From Cylindrotheca closterium (taxonomy: Eukaryota; Bacillariophyta; Bacillariophyceae; Bacillariales; Bacillariaceae): 64,000 nucleotides of DNA. A model generated the notes under the pieces. The model was not told where the DNA came from. It ran no database searches and worked only from the letters and a program-made list of their open reading frames with translations. Positions 35,102 to 45,850 of this stretch are shown one piece after another. Each line of letters starts with the position of its first letter. The first letter of the stretch is position 1. The stretch covers positions 374,636 through 438,635 of the forward strand of contig CAKOGP040001001.1 of the NCBI GenBank assembly GCA_933822405.4. Direction: 5' to 3'. The translations under genes were made by a program, and so were the position numbers.

Positions 35102-36934
35102 ATGACCAATCGAGCAACAACTCGGTCCGCTCGTGGTTTCTTATTGGTGATTACAACTGCTGCCTTGACAGCCCAAGCTTTTTCGACGAGCGACATTTCA
35201 CAAAGCGGAAGTCGTGGTGTCAATAACAAGAACCTTCACCACAGCGGAATCCAGACGACGACTCAGTGTCAACCGTGGCGCCCTTGGAGTCAAAATCAAC
35301 GCATCGCTCGTGGATATTCTTCATCCTCTCCTTTGCATCAAACTCGCCGTCCCGGCAATCCAATCACGGGGCTTTTTAGTGACATGGCTTCTTCCATCTC
35401 GTCATCCTTGTCGAGTACTCCTGGAAAGCCCAAATTCAATGTCGACGCGTTGGATCAGAAACTGAACGCTGCGGTCGACCAAGCTTCTTGGGAAGACATT
35501 CGAACCAAGTTGGGAGGTCAACAAACGGAAGAAGAAAAGGCCTTTCGTTCCAACGTCGAAAAGGGCATTGGGAAAGCCTCGCCTCTCAACAAAGTTCGTC
35601 TCTTTGATGAATCCAACAGCGAAAGTGATATCCGAGTGACTTTTTACCGCGACCATGCATCTTGGTGCCCCTATTGCCAAAAGGTTTGGTTGACTTTGGA
35701 AGAGAAAAAGATTCCTTATAGAATTGAAAAGGTCAACATGCGTTGCTATGGAGAAAAGACGAGAGAATTTAAGAATCTGCAACCAAGTGGAGCCATTGTA
35801 CGTCAGAAATAGAGACTGAAATCGAAATGTCCAGTTATTTGGGTCATGTCATCTCACACTTCTTCATTTTAGCCTGTTGCTATCATTGACGGAGAGACCT
35901 ACAACCAGTCCAATGATATTATTTTTGCCCTCGAAAAAAAGTTCCCAAACAAAAAGTTGCTACCAGAGGACCAAATGGGACAACAGGACGCACAGCAGCT
36001 ACTTCGTTTGGAACGATCACTCTTTTCGGCATGGATGTATTGGCTCACTGGTAGTAACTCTGCTGGAACAAAAAAGACTTTTGTTGATACATTGACTCAA
36101 GTGGAAAAAGCATTGGAATCATCATCCGGTGGAGACTTCTTTCTGGGAAAAGATGTCAGCTTGGTGGACTTTATGTTTGCACCCTTCCTCGAACGAATGG
36201 CAGCTTCCATGGCTTACTTTAAGGGTTTTCCAATTCGAGTTGTCAAGGGTGAAAAGACCGACTTTCCAGCGGTGAACAGATGGTTCGATGCTATGGAGAC
36301 TCTTGAATCCTATCACCTTACTAAGGGAGACTTTTACAGTCACTGCTGGGACTTGCCACCACAATTGGGTGGATGCACATATGATATTTCCAAAGGCGAA
36401 CCATACACCAAGGCAATCAATGGCGAACGTACGCTTGATGGGTCCCGCGGAAGCTGGGATCTGCCTCTGGAACCACACAACCAAGGTGTCGAACCAGATT
36501 GGGACTTTTTGGGACAGGACGAAGCTGCTGCTAAACGAGAAGCAGTGGAACGGCTGTCTTTCAACCATAAAGCAATTGTTCGCTTCGCAGCCCGTGGTGC
36601 TGGAAAGAAAGGCATGCCACCCTATTCGGCACCTCTTTCTGATCCCAATGCGGTGCCTGGAGAAAGTGTGATCGGTTCGGTGGACACGATCCTGAAGCTT
36701 GTTTCTTCCGCGATGTTGGATGGAGTTGACAACCAAAAGACCACTGCTGAAATGAAAGAGACTGCGAAGATAATCATGGCCGACGGCGGAGACGAGCACC
36801 GAGACAACGTGATTGCTAGCTTGGCTTATCTACGAGACCGAATTGGTGTCCCACGCGATATGCGGCTTCCAGCAGCACGTCAGTTACGAGCACACTTGAA
36901 TTGGTCGATTGGCATCATTCTTGAGGCTAAATAG
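35102..36934 (+). CDS. Plastid-directed glutathione S-transferase-like protein
   Basis: Two exons (35102-35797, 35873-36934), intron 75 nt, 585 aa. The splice restores PSGAI|PVAIIDG. The N-terminus is a signal peptide ending TAQAF|STS, which fits the A-x-A-F rule for diatom plastid proteins, followed by a Ser/Arg/Gln-rich transit-like stretch. A thioredoxin-fold domain carries [10 protein letters not shown] (CPYC at about 189-192) and the glutathione-contact [18 protein letters not shown]-terminal helical domain follows ([20 protein letters not shown]). The last about 200 residues extend beyond the GST fold ([25 protein letters not shown]) and include a helical region with [15 protein letters not shown]. 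Such two-Cys forms usually have glutaredoxin-like or dehydroascorbate-reductase-like chemistry, which I infer rather than observe. Convergent with the aldo-keto reductase gene. Confidence 0.87.
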
Positions 36935-37063
36935 AAACAATCGCTCAACTAAAGGTTCACCAAAAGCACAAAATTTTGTTTTATGTACGCATCCATTACA
37001 AGTACTGGTCAACGAGAAATACTTAAATGCTTCCGAATGAATGGATCAATTCTGGTTACATTT

Positions 37064-39034
37064 CTAAGCGGACAGCGCAGTGCGAATTTGGGTAGCTTCC
37101 TGCTTGATCGACTGTCCAGGCCCTGTCTCTACAATGCCCATCCGTCCTCCTGTCATGTTCTGAAGCAAAACTTTTGGGATGGCCCTTGAATCGATATCTC
37201 CAGCCATTGGTTCCCAAACAGTAAGGTCGTATCCCTTTTGCCAACCGAGTTTATCCAGTTCTTCATCCGACATAGGATTTTGATCGTCTTTGAGCCATTC
37301 GTGAACTTGCTTGATTCTCTCCAATGCCAATTCAGGGTTGTAGTGTTTTTCTAGTGCCTTGGAAAGATCCACGTCAGGGTCGTATGCTCGGCCCAAGTTT
37401 CCTCGGCTCATTGCATCTGCATTCTCCTGGAAGGATTTTTTCTTGTTCCATGGAGCACATACCAAGGATGTGTACCGGTCTAGGCAGAACTCGTACATAC
37501 CATAGGACACCAACAAATTATACAACCACAAAATGTGTCCGACAGCAATTCCATCGGTCGACTCCTCCATCATGCTGGGCAAGTTAAGCAGGCCCTTTTC
37601 GACCCACTCGGCTCCCAACTTCTCGACTGCGCGATCCTTGAGTCGCTTGGTAGCCGCCTCAAACTGCTTGTCAGCCGTACCATGGGCCATCATACGTGCT
37701 GCTTCGACGACCTCATCGAGATCGCTAGGACGGGCGACACCAATTGAGGCAGTGTGGAACCCATTAGTCTTCCAGCAGTACAACAAGGCAAACGCTATGG
37801 GAGTCAATTCTTTACCACACGACTTGACAACGTCTTGAGAAGGACGGTAAAGCTTTCCTCCCTTGTCCACAGGACTAATCAAGAAAAGACCCATGTCTAG
37901 CTCGAGGGCACGCTTGACGCAGGCAAGATTGCCCTGGCCACCCAGTGTGTTTGAGGTTCCACTACCATGATAAGAACCAAAAAAGTGCTCGTGGATGTTG
38001 ATGTAATCAAACTGATGGACAAATCAAGGGCGTCAAGTTAGAAGACCCAAAGGGACGAATGCGAGTGAGAATGTGATAGTTTGCTTGCTTACCTGCTCGG
38101 TATTGATCAATTCCATAATCATTTCGGATGTTCCGTGTGTTGAGAATCCAATATGCTTGATTTTGCCCTCCTTTTTCTTTTCGAGCAAAAACGCCATGGT
38201 ATCCTTTAGCTTTTCATTATTTTCGGCAGCTGCATGGACACCCAACAAATCAATGTAACCCAGCTTTTCACCGACATTTTTCCATGTAGTATCCCAAATC
38301 TTTTGGAAATCCTTGGTAAGCATAGGAACCAACTTGGTTTGGAAAATGACATCCTCGCGCTTGCAGAAACCTTCTTGCATCAATTCGTGGATAGCTTCGG
38401 TCATTTGATATTCACTCGTTCCATACATTCGAGCAGTCTCGAAATGGTTGATTCCCAATGAAAGACAGTGTTTGATGCACTTCTTTATATTCTCTTGAGG
38501 AGGACTCTTCAGAACAAAGTTGCGACTAGGTGATAAAAGAGGGACATTGTCTGGTATCCACGTATTTTGCAATCGCATACCACCACAGGTAATCAGAGAA
38601 ATTTGCAATTCGGTCTTTCCGAATCGAACCTTGGGGCACTTGGACTTTTGCAGAGCTTTGCGATCCTTGTCGGTACCAATCTTGTCAGATACCAAAGGAA
38701 GGTACCAGATGCTTTGGTCGATAAGTCCCTTGGCGATTTCGACTATCTCAGCTTCAGAAGCCTTTTCCTTGTCGTAAAAGTATTCCAACTGCCGTCCGAT
38801 TTTTGCAAGGGCATCGTCAGTCAGTAGGTCCAATTTGCTTTGCTCAAAAGCCTTCGAAGAAAGTGCCTTCACCAAAGCTTCATTGTCCAAGAAAGTTGGT
38901 CCTTCCTTCTTCTCATCGGCGATGGTTTTGACATCTCCTTGGTACGCAACTTTGCTCCATCCGTAAATCATGTAAGCGCCAATGTTCTTGGTCACATCGA
39001 GGCCAAAAACGACTTTAGAAGCAACTGATCCCAT
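37064..39034 (-). CDS. Aldo-keto reductase family protein with long N- and C-terminal extensions
   Basis: Two exons (39034-38093, 38011-37064), intron 81 nt, 629 aa. The barrel core starts near residue 136 with VRFGKTELQISLITCGGMRL. Catalytic positions are GINHFETARMYGTSE (Tyr present; the usual Asp is Glu), VIFQTKL (Lys) and LLGVHAA (His). HIGFSTHG and FDYINIHEHFFG continue the barrel. The N-terminal 135 residues (a possible helical module, no clear signal peptide) and the C-terminal 200 residues after GVARPSDLDEVVEAA extend past the usual 320-aa AKR length. The core resembles bacterial and plant AKRs of the ferredoxin-like group, which have cofactor NADP(H). Substrate unknown. The Glu substitution may lower but need not abolish activity. 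Confidence 0.87.
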
Positions 39035-39813
39035 CCTTTATTGCTTTATTTGTTTGTTCTGGTGATTGTTATACTACTTCCGAGTGAAGTGCTGCAACAA
39101 AAACAACCTGATGATAGATGCTATGTTGTGCATTACAAACGATATGTTGGCATTATATCCTGACGTGCACACACATCACACACCCGCCGTCAATTTCTTC
39201 TTTCGTCCTTGCTTCGACGGACCGCGATGAGATGTTCCAAAACGGACAGGCTGACGTACAGCATCCTGACCGTTACCACATTCGACTGTGTACAGATCCC
39301 ATAGACCTACTACAGCCTACAGCATATTGATAGAATAGACGAAGCAAAACAGTGGACTGGCCTTCTACCCTCACTACAGTGCTATGATTTAGGGTATGGT
39401 ACTCTAAAGAGACAGGCAAAACCTTCCATATGAGCTATCCTGCCTCCCCCCTGCTGGCTGGCTGCCCACGAAGCAGATGGTGCAAACACCAACAAAGCCA
39501 GTGACACAGAGTGGCTGCATTGGCTCAAAATGATGTTCGACACAGAATGAACTCCAATGACAAATACAAGTCCTCGCTTGTTGTACATGGGAGAGAAATA
39601 AAGAAAGCTGGCCATTATTGCGCAGAGCATGTGAATCAATCAATCAACCATCATCACTGACACATTTGAGTATCGCGCGAGGCCGCGCACGTGCCATCAA
39701 CAGAAGAAAGTTACATCCCATCGAATCTTGCAAATCGTCAACCATCCATCATCTCTACCGGTATCATCAGGGGCAGCATCGCAGTCGCCACCCGCCGCCA
39801 AGTCTATACACGA
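39035..39813. other. Intergenic, bidirectional promoter region
   Basis: About 780 bp between divergent genes. Contains a taccggta palindrome near 39758. No supported gene. Confidence 0.55.
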
Positions 39814-41277
39814 ATGCTGACTTTCCCATCGTTGCTGCTCTCAATATGGTTACTTGCCGCAAGTAACACTGGCAGCAGGAAAGCGAGGAGACCCGCCTCT
39901 AGGAGGAGTGATAGCATAGAATCATCATCATCAGATGCTGGCAATAAGTTGGGGAGACGGCGGTACAATCGATCGGGCAGTAAACGTTCACCTACTAGCG
40001 GTCCAAATAATCAAAGGCAGAATTCCAAACCAGATAGTGATCCCATCCGGCTTCCTGAGACAACCAGTTCCAATGGAGTTCGACCCACTTACTTTACATG
40101 TCGACACACCTACGAGGAGATCCTAATCAAGGAAATCCAGGAGACCTTTGGAAAAAACATACCGCTGTCGTCTCCAGCTCCGGGACTTGTGGAATGTCTC
40201 CAATCAGATATACCGGCCCTCTTTGACCCCGTGTATGCCCTGCAAAGCCTTCCCGAATGTGTGGTGGTGTCGGCCGATTCTATCAAGGGTCTTTCAGATG
40301 CCATCCAAGGCGACGAGTTGTTGTTCAGCGATATTGTCCAAACACAGCTGAGAGAGGCTCCCAGAGCAAGTTTGGCCATCCACAGCCTGGTGCCGGGTAT
40401 GTTCAAAGGACAGCCTAATCCGGTAATGGGGAATCGAGCGGAGAAGGTGGTAGAAAACTTATCGAAATCCTTGAAACAGACTTATGGAGCCGCCAGGAAC
40501 CAACGATCAGACGATAACGTCGAGTCAGATACAACAGGAGAAAGATGGCTGCTACAGGTCCTTTTACTTGCCCCAAATCTAGCCGCTGCTAGCTTGGTCA
40601 AATGTCAACCCCTGACCACTCATTATTGGCCCAATTGGCATCTTCCAGCCGGGATGGCCAAGGTCGACATTACAGATCGGACGATGCCTAGCTCCGCTTA
40701 TCGAAAGCTTATGGAAGCTTTGGAATGTTTACGGATAAGACCGCATCCCTCCACCACAGCCTTTGTGGTTGATCTGGGTGCATGTCCTGGCGGATGGACA
40801 TCGGTGCTGCGATGCAATTTGGATTGCAAAGTGTTGGCGATCGATCGAAGCGCTTTGGATCCGGCTCTTATGAAGGATCCACAAGTCGAATTTATAAAGG
40901 GAGACGCCTTTACCTTTGAACCGCCAAACGCTGCTGAAAACACGCCCAAGCAAGAAGTTTGGATGGTTTCAGATGTCATTGCATATCCAGATCGAATTCT
41001 GGAGCTAATTGGACGCTGGTGTGGCGGAAGATGGGCGACCCATTTGGTGGTCACAATGAAGTTTCAGGGGACAGAACCGTCGTTCGCAGATCTACAAACA
41101 TCTATTGACTTGGCCAAAAGCCTTGGTTACGGTTGTCGAGCCAAACATTTCTTCAACAACAAGAATGAAGTTACCCTTATGCTCATCCAAGACAAGGAAG
41201 ATGGTTGGGCTTCCTACCCACTCGAGCCGGGAGTTCTGGGCAAGCCCATGTACAAGCCCTTGTTACCAAGCCGATAG
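39814..41277 (+). CDS. RlmM/FtsJ-like RNA 2'-O-methyltransferase
   Basis: Single exon, 487 aa from ATG 39814. The 41 further upstream codons are open but start with GTG. The N-terminus MLTFPSLLLSIWLLAAS is hydrophobic like a signal peptide, then Arg/Ser-rich, so an organelle or secretory entry is suggested. The middle (about 90-310) is poorly conserved and may hold a THUMP-like RNA-binding part. The catalytic domain has the SAM motif VVDLGACPGGWTSVL, AIDRSALD, FIKGDAFTF, WMVSDVIAYP and VVTMKFQG, ending KNEVTLMLIQ. These supply the Lys-Asp-Lys-Glu set of FtsJ-type ribose methyltransferases. RlmM modifies 23S rRNA C2498 in bacteria, so a plastid rRNA target is likely here, by inference. Confidence 0.87.
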   Translation: MLTFPSLLLSIWLLAASNTGSRKARRPASRRSDSIESSSSDAGNKLGRRRYNRSGSKRSPTSGPNNQRQNSKPDSDPIRLPETTSSNGVRPTYFTCRHTYEEILIKEIQETFGKNIPLSSPAPGLVECLQSDIPALFDPVYALQSLPECVVVSADSIKGLSDAIQGDELLFSDIVQTQLREAPRASLAIHSLVPGMFKGQPNPVMGNRAEKVVENLSKSLKQTYGAARNQRSDDNVESDTTGERWLLQVLLLAPNLAAASLVKCQPLTTHYWPNWHLPAGMAKVDITDRTMPSSAYRKLMEALECLRIRPHPSTTAFVVDLGACPGGWTSVLRCNLDCKVLAIDRSALDPALMKDPQVEFIKGDAFTFEPPNAAENTPKQEVWMVSDVIAYPDRILELIGRWCGGRWATHLVVTMKFQGTEPSFADLQTSIDLAKSLGYGCRAKHFFNNKNEVTLMLIQDKEDGWASYPLEPGVLGKPMYKPLLPSR

Positions 41278-41316
41278 CGCCAACCCAAGTAGATTGAGAT
41301 GATATAATAGTCAGTG

Positions 41317-42329
41317 ATGGACGGACTTGAAAAATCTTCTGCCTTTCAGAATAAGAAGTGTAGAAAGGGCGGTCCTTGCGGGGATGTTTTGATGGAAAGT
41401 GTGGACGATAAATGTACTGGGATGCAACCGAGAGTATTCGAACGATTGAAGAACATCTCTTCTTTGGTCATGGTGATGGACACGACTCTACTTGAGAGCA
41501 TTGAGGATACTAGGCTATCCGAGACTTGCCACCACTGCGGCAGATTGTATGAACTAGAGGCCCTAATGCAGTGTAGTCGAGGCAAACAAGTCCACTATTG
41601 CACCAAAGACTGCCAAAAAAGCCGATTGGAAGTTGCACAAGCAACACTGCCAACGCATCACCAAAGCTACCAAAGCCCGTAGCAAGAAGACTGATAATGC
41701 ATGGGATTCGTTTGATAATTTCCTTAAGATGCTCAAGATGGTTGAAGTATGTGACAAGACTGGTGTGAGTATAGACGAAATGGTCGTTGAAATCGATTTC
41801 ATGGCCAACGAGGATGGCGTCATTCCTGCCCTACAAACTCCACCTATCTTGAAGATTGCTCCGATTCGGAACTGCGTCGAAGGCTCTCGAGTAGAGAAGC
41901 CTCATTTCTGTTCTTGTAGTCAAAAGCACAATCCGCATCATTGGAAGGAAGAAGTGGGATCGGTCCGCAAAGGTATCAAAATGATGGACGCTTCAAACAC
42001 AAAGGAGTTGATTTTCATTATGAATTACGCGGGTACTTATTTCCCTCGGACTTTGGAGTAAGCTCAGTGGTAGTTCTTTCCCATGGTGAATTCTGTTGAT
42101 TGCATTTCTAATCTCAATATTTCTAACGGGCACAATCTTCAAAAAGGCAGCGGTCGATGCATTTCGATCCGACATTCGTTACCACGATATTGAAGGGCTA
42201 TCCAAGCTGTTCAGTCCAAATGATTGCAGATATTTTGTTGCCCAACTTGTCGAGTGTGGTGTACTGCCAATCATTCTACTGCATAGTGTCCCAGAATTTA
42301 GACTTCGCAAGGTGCTACCAGAAGAATAG
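41317..42329 (+). pseudogene. 5'-truncated, frameshifted copy of the MYND-finger gene
   Basis: The sequence matches the intact paralogue at 56309-57956 from the KPCGDVL region on: GGPCGDVLMESVDD, the MYND start CHHCGRLYELEALMQCSRG and YCTKDCQK. The frame then shifts at an A6 tract near 41610-41620. Reading the next frame restores ADWKLHKQHC and the downstream VVEIDFMANEDGVIPALQTPP, ending FIMNYAGTYFPRTLE before a GT donor. A last exon near 42130-42329 (KAAVDAFRSDIRYHDIEGLS) corresponds to the paralogue's last exon. The first about 200 codons of the paralogue are missing. It starts only about 40 bp after the methyltransferase stop, so it may be read through by that transcript. I call it a pseudogene; an assembly error in the homopolymer is the alternative. 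Confidence 0.75.
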
Positions 42330-42407
42330 GATACTATAAGTAAATTCATGCAAAGGACTAGTCACATGATCCCTTAAAATATTATGACAGTTTTCAGATT
42401 CTCAGTA

Positions 42408-44836
42408 TCATGGCTTTTTTGAACTCTTTTTGTTGTGGCTCTTCTTGCTATCCAAACTCCAAACCTCGCGGACCAAACGATCAAGCTGCATTTCGCGACG
42501 GCTATTATACTCATCATTCCACCACGGCAAGGAGTACTTGCGCGTCAGGTCCTTGAAGAATCGCTTTGCCTCGTCCTTTTGGATGCTTTGAAAATGATCA
42601 CTGTTCCAAATCACGACAAGAGACTCCAGTGCCAGCTTCCGATGATTGCATGCCATTGCACTGCCAACGATACGCCACATATCAAGAAAGTACTCCCAAA
42701 TTCCGCTTCCTCTCACTGCGTACCCAATCTTGGCAGCTTGTTGATATGACTTCAGCGCTCCAGCCGAATCATCGCTCATGGACAACGAAGATCCTTCCAA
42801 GACATGCAAACGTGCTAGAGGAGTGTGTTGTAGTCGCAATGGAAGATCGGCGAAAACATCAAAGATGACCTTCCTATGTGCAGGCGACATGGCCAAATCA
42901 GCTGCAGTTCCCATTTTTACACCCTGCATTGACACAGCTCTGGCGGCTTCTTCGTATGCGTTGTCTACTTCATGGGCAAGCTTCCTCAAGTCATCGCGCT
43001 TTTGAAGAAAGTTACAGTAGTCACAGAGGCATGCGAAACCCACACCTTGCTTTGTCCAGTTTCGAAATGTTTCCATTCGCTCTTCATGTGAATTGTGACA
43101 GGAAGAATATGCAATGCACAGTTCGTCGCCCATCTGAATTGGTTTCGTCGTGCGGATGAAGATCTGATCACATGTGTGGGACCATGAACAATTTGGTATG
43201 CAAGAATGGTTCAGCATTGATTCCTTGGTCCACAAGCCAGATGCTGGAGTTTCGTTCTGGAACGAATGGTCCAATGTAGTCGCGTGTCCCCCAAAAGTCT
43301 TTTTCCACGAGGCTCTGATCTGCTCATCCAGCGGGTGTTCCGAAAAGGCATTGCTACGGATAATGTTTCGGATCTTGGGAAGGTCGATCTTGGTAATGTC
43401 TTCCACTCCTTGATTGTTGGACGCAACGCCACTGCTTAGTAAGTAGAACTGCGTGCCCAACGATGGCGATTTCCATAGTTTCCGAACAATTTCTGAAAAC
43501 AGCTGCATCCCACGTTCGTCCTCCAAAGATTTTTCATAGACATTGGCTTCGAACGACAAACATTCAACCTTGGGGCTGAAGGCAAACGCTTTTGACGACA
43601 TGATGAGCTCGCCCTCCTTCAGATCCATTATTGCCTTGCAGCCTCGGTAAGAAGCACCCGAGGCAAGCGGAATCGAAACTCCAACTGCAATCTTGGGGGA
43701 AACAAAACTTCCATGGAAACCAAGTTTCCCATTTGGCGGTTTCAGTCTGGCTTCCTTCAACAGAGCGTTGTAGTTGTACTCTCCGACTTCTTCCTTGGCA
43801 ATAATTTCGCATTCGTGAATGAATTTCTGAATGCCAGATCGATCTTGAGATCCTTCCTTCAGCAGTTCTCGAGCTATGGCAAGTGCCTTCGAAGCTTCTC
43901 CTAGGCGTGACATCGCCTTAGCTAAGCGAAATCGTGCTTTGGCATGATCGGCTTCAAGTGCCAGTACTTTGTTGGCATCTTCCATCGCCTCTTGCCAGCG
44001 CCCCAAGCGAAGATTGACTTCCGCCAAGTTCCCGAAACAGGCAATCTTGTCTGACTCAAACACTTCGATATCGGGATGTTTCAATCCCAAGGAGTAGCAT
44101 TTGCTAGCAAGTTCGAGATTGCCGATCTTGAATGCTTCATTTCCCTTTTGTCGGATTTCCCACGGATTGCTCTTCTGCAGTCGGATTGACGAACCCCTCC
44201 AGATGAACCTATCATCATCGTACATAACAACGCATTGTGGATTATCACAGCGTAGCATAAGAGAATTGGACCTGTCATCTTGGGCATTCTTCAAGTAGGG
44301 AGCCACTAAGGCAAATTCCGTCCCTACTTGAAACAGCTCGTTGGGATCTTCATCTGGACCAACGTAGTTGTACAGAGAGAGCATAATGACACCTCCACGC
44401 GAGTCTTCCACGAGTAGACTCGTTCCAACTTGGCGGTACGGCTCATGGATCACTTCGAGTAGCATCACACAGTCAGAGTGAAAATATAGTTGACCATCTG
44501 AATCACGTCCGTGACGAACACGGATCTCAAATCTTGAAACGACGATGGCACAGGACCGTGCTCAATGGCAGGGCGGGTCGTTTGACGCGCCAATATTGTA
44601 GCCTGACCAGGCAAATCTTTCGATTCCGCCACTCGTTGCTGCTGTTGGTAGGCGTGGGCGAAACTCATTCGGACAACGAACGGATTGTAGCTATATGATG
44701 CATCATAGGTCTCGGGAACTCGGCTGTCTCTTGACAATCGCATCTGCTGAGAAATATCAAAAGGATTATCACGAGTACTTGACATAACTTGCATACTATA
44801 GAAGAGATCCCCGATCGCGCTTTCAAAATCCCTCAT
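42408..44836 (-). CDS. TPR-SET domain protein, reading frame interrupted near the 5' end
   Basis: Two overlapping frames make one family-like protein. ATG 44836 opens 123 codons that run into a stop at about 44465. From about 44468 another frame gives 685 residues to the stop at 42408. The joint VNYIFTLTV / MLLEVIHEPYRQVG reads through if two bases of the local GTGTG are dropped, so a 2-nt slip or a tiny unrecognised intron is likely. Domains: a beta-like domain (VGTSLLVED), TPR helices (NEAFKIGNLELASKCYSLGL, WQEAMEDANKVLALEADHAK), then a split SET domain with RGCKAIMDLKEGELIM, the hallmark MLNHSCIPNC, GDELCIAYSS and post-SET ACLCDYC. Such proteins methylate lysine on histones or other targets. 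Whether it is functional depends on the frameshift. Confidence 0.75.
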
Positions 44837-45850
44837 CTTGAGACGATCAGGAGGTCAAGTTGGATGCAAGTCGAGTGTTTTCAATTCAGGCGATGATTAG
44901 ACTATGATATGAGATGAAAGTGGCTCGGAAAGTGGCATTCTGACAGCCACAGAATGAGTTCATCCGTTGAGTTCGTAGGAGTTGGCCATAGCCGTAGCGT
45001 TGTATTGACAATAAGTCATGGATGATGTTTGTATTTGCTATACCTGCCGGTACAGTACAATCTGGAAAATTTCAAACGCGATCCAGCCAATTGAAATGAC
45101 ACCTATTTCCTGGTTTGGAGTCGGAGTAATCATGATGTGATTTATTGCGCTACAGTATCTATCTTCATCTACCTATCTCAACCTGCCTACCTGGTACAGT
45201 ACAGTATTGACTTGAAGACGGAGGAGCCAGTCTCATAGATTTAGTGAGCAGGGGACAGTCTCTTCAAATGAAGATGACCTATTGCATCTTTGGATTGACT
45301 TCCAGCTCTCTAATGTTAGATAGATCATGATCTACGAATCCAGTCCCGCACTGATCTTCAAATCGGGTCTTGTGAAACGCCCCTTTTGTCGAAGGGAAGA
45401 TTCCCCAAGATGAAGAAGCTTATCTGAGTACCGTTTGAGATGCATGCATGCTTCGTTGGTGGCATCACTTAGTCGTGAAAACTGTGACAAATATACCAGC
45501 TTCGTCTGTCATCCTTTCGATAAGACCGTTGTGACACCCCGCCGACGCGAACCACATTTTCGAATTTTGGCAGCTCTTCCATTCGTTCGTTCGACCATGA
45601 TCATTATTTTCTACATAACCGGTGTTGGAATACCATAACGTGTCAATTCCACTCACATCTCCAACTGGTGTCCATCTGCTATAATCTTCACCAATTCAGT
45701 ACTGTAATCTACAGAGGCCACATACCCTGCTCCTTTGCCGTTTCTCAGCGGAGTCATCACTGGCTAAATTTTCGGCTTGAAACAAGAATCAAATTTTCCA
45801 ATCCATCCAACTGCTCCCTTTGAATCTTTTTGTTCCTATACTCCATCAAA
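44837..45850. other. Intergenic between divergent genes
   Basis: About 1 kb. Words such as ggtacagtacagta near 45193 and cagtactgta near 45695 occur, as in other spacers of this window. No gene or RNA is supported. Confidence 0.55.
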
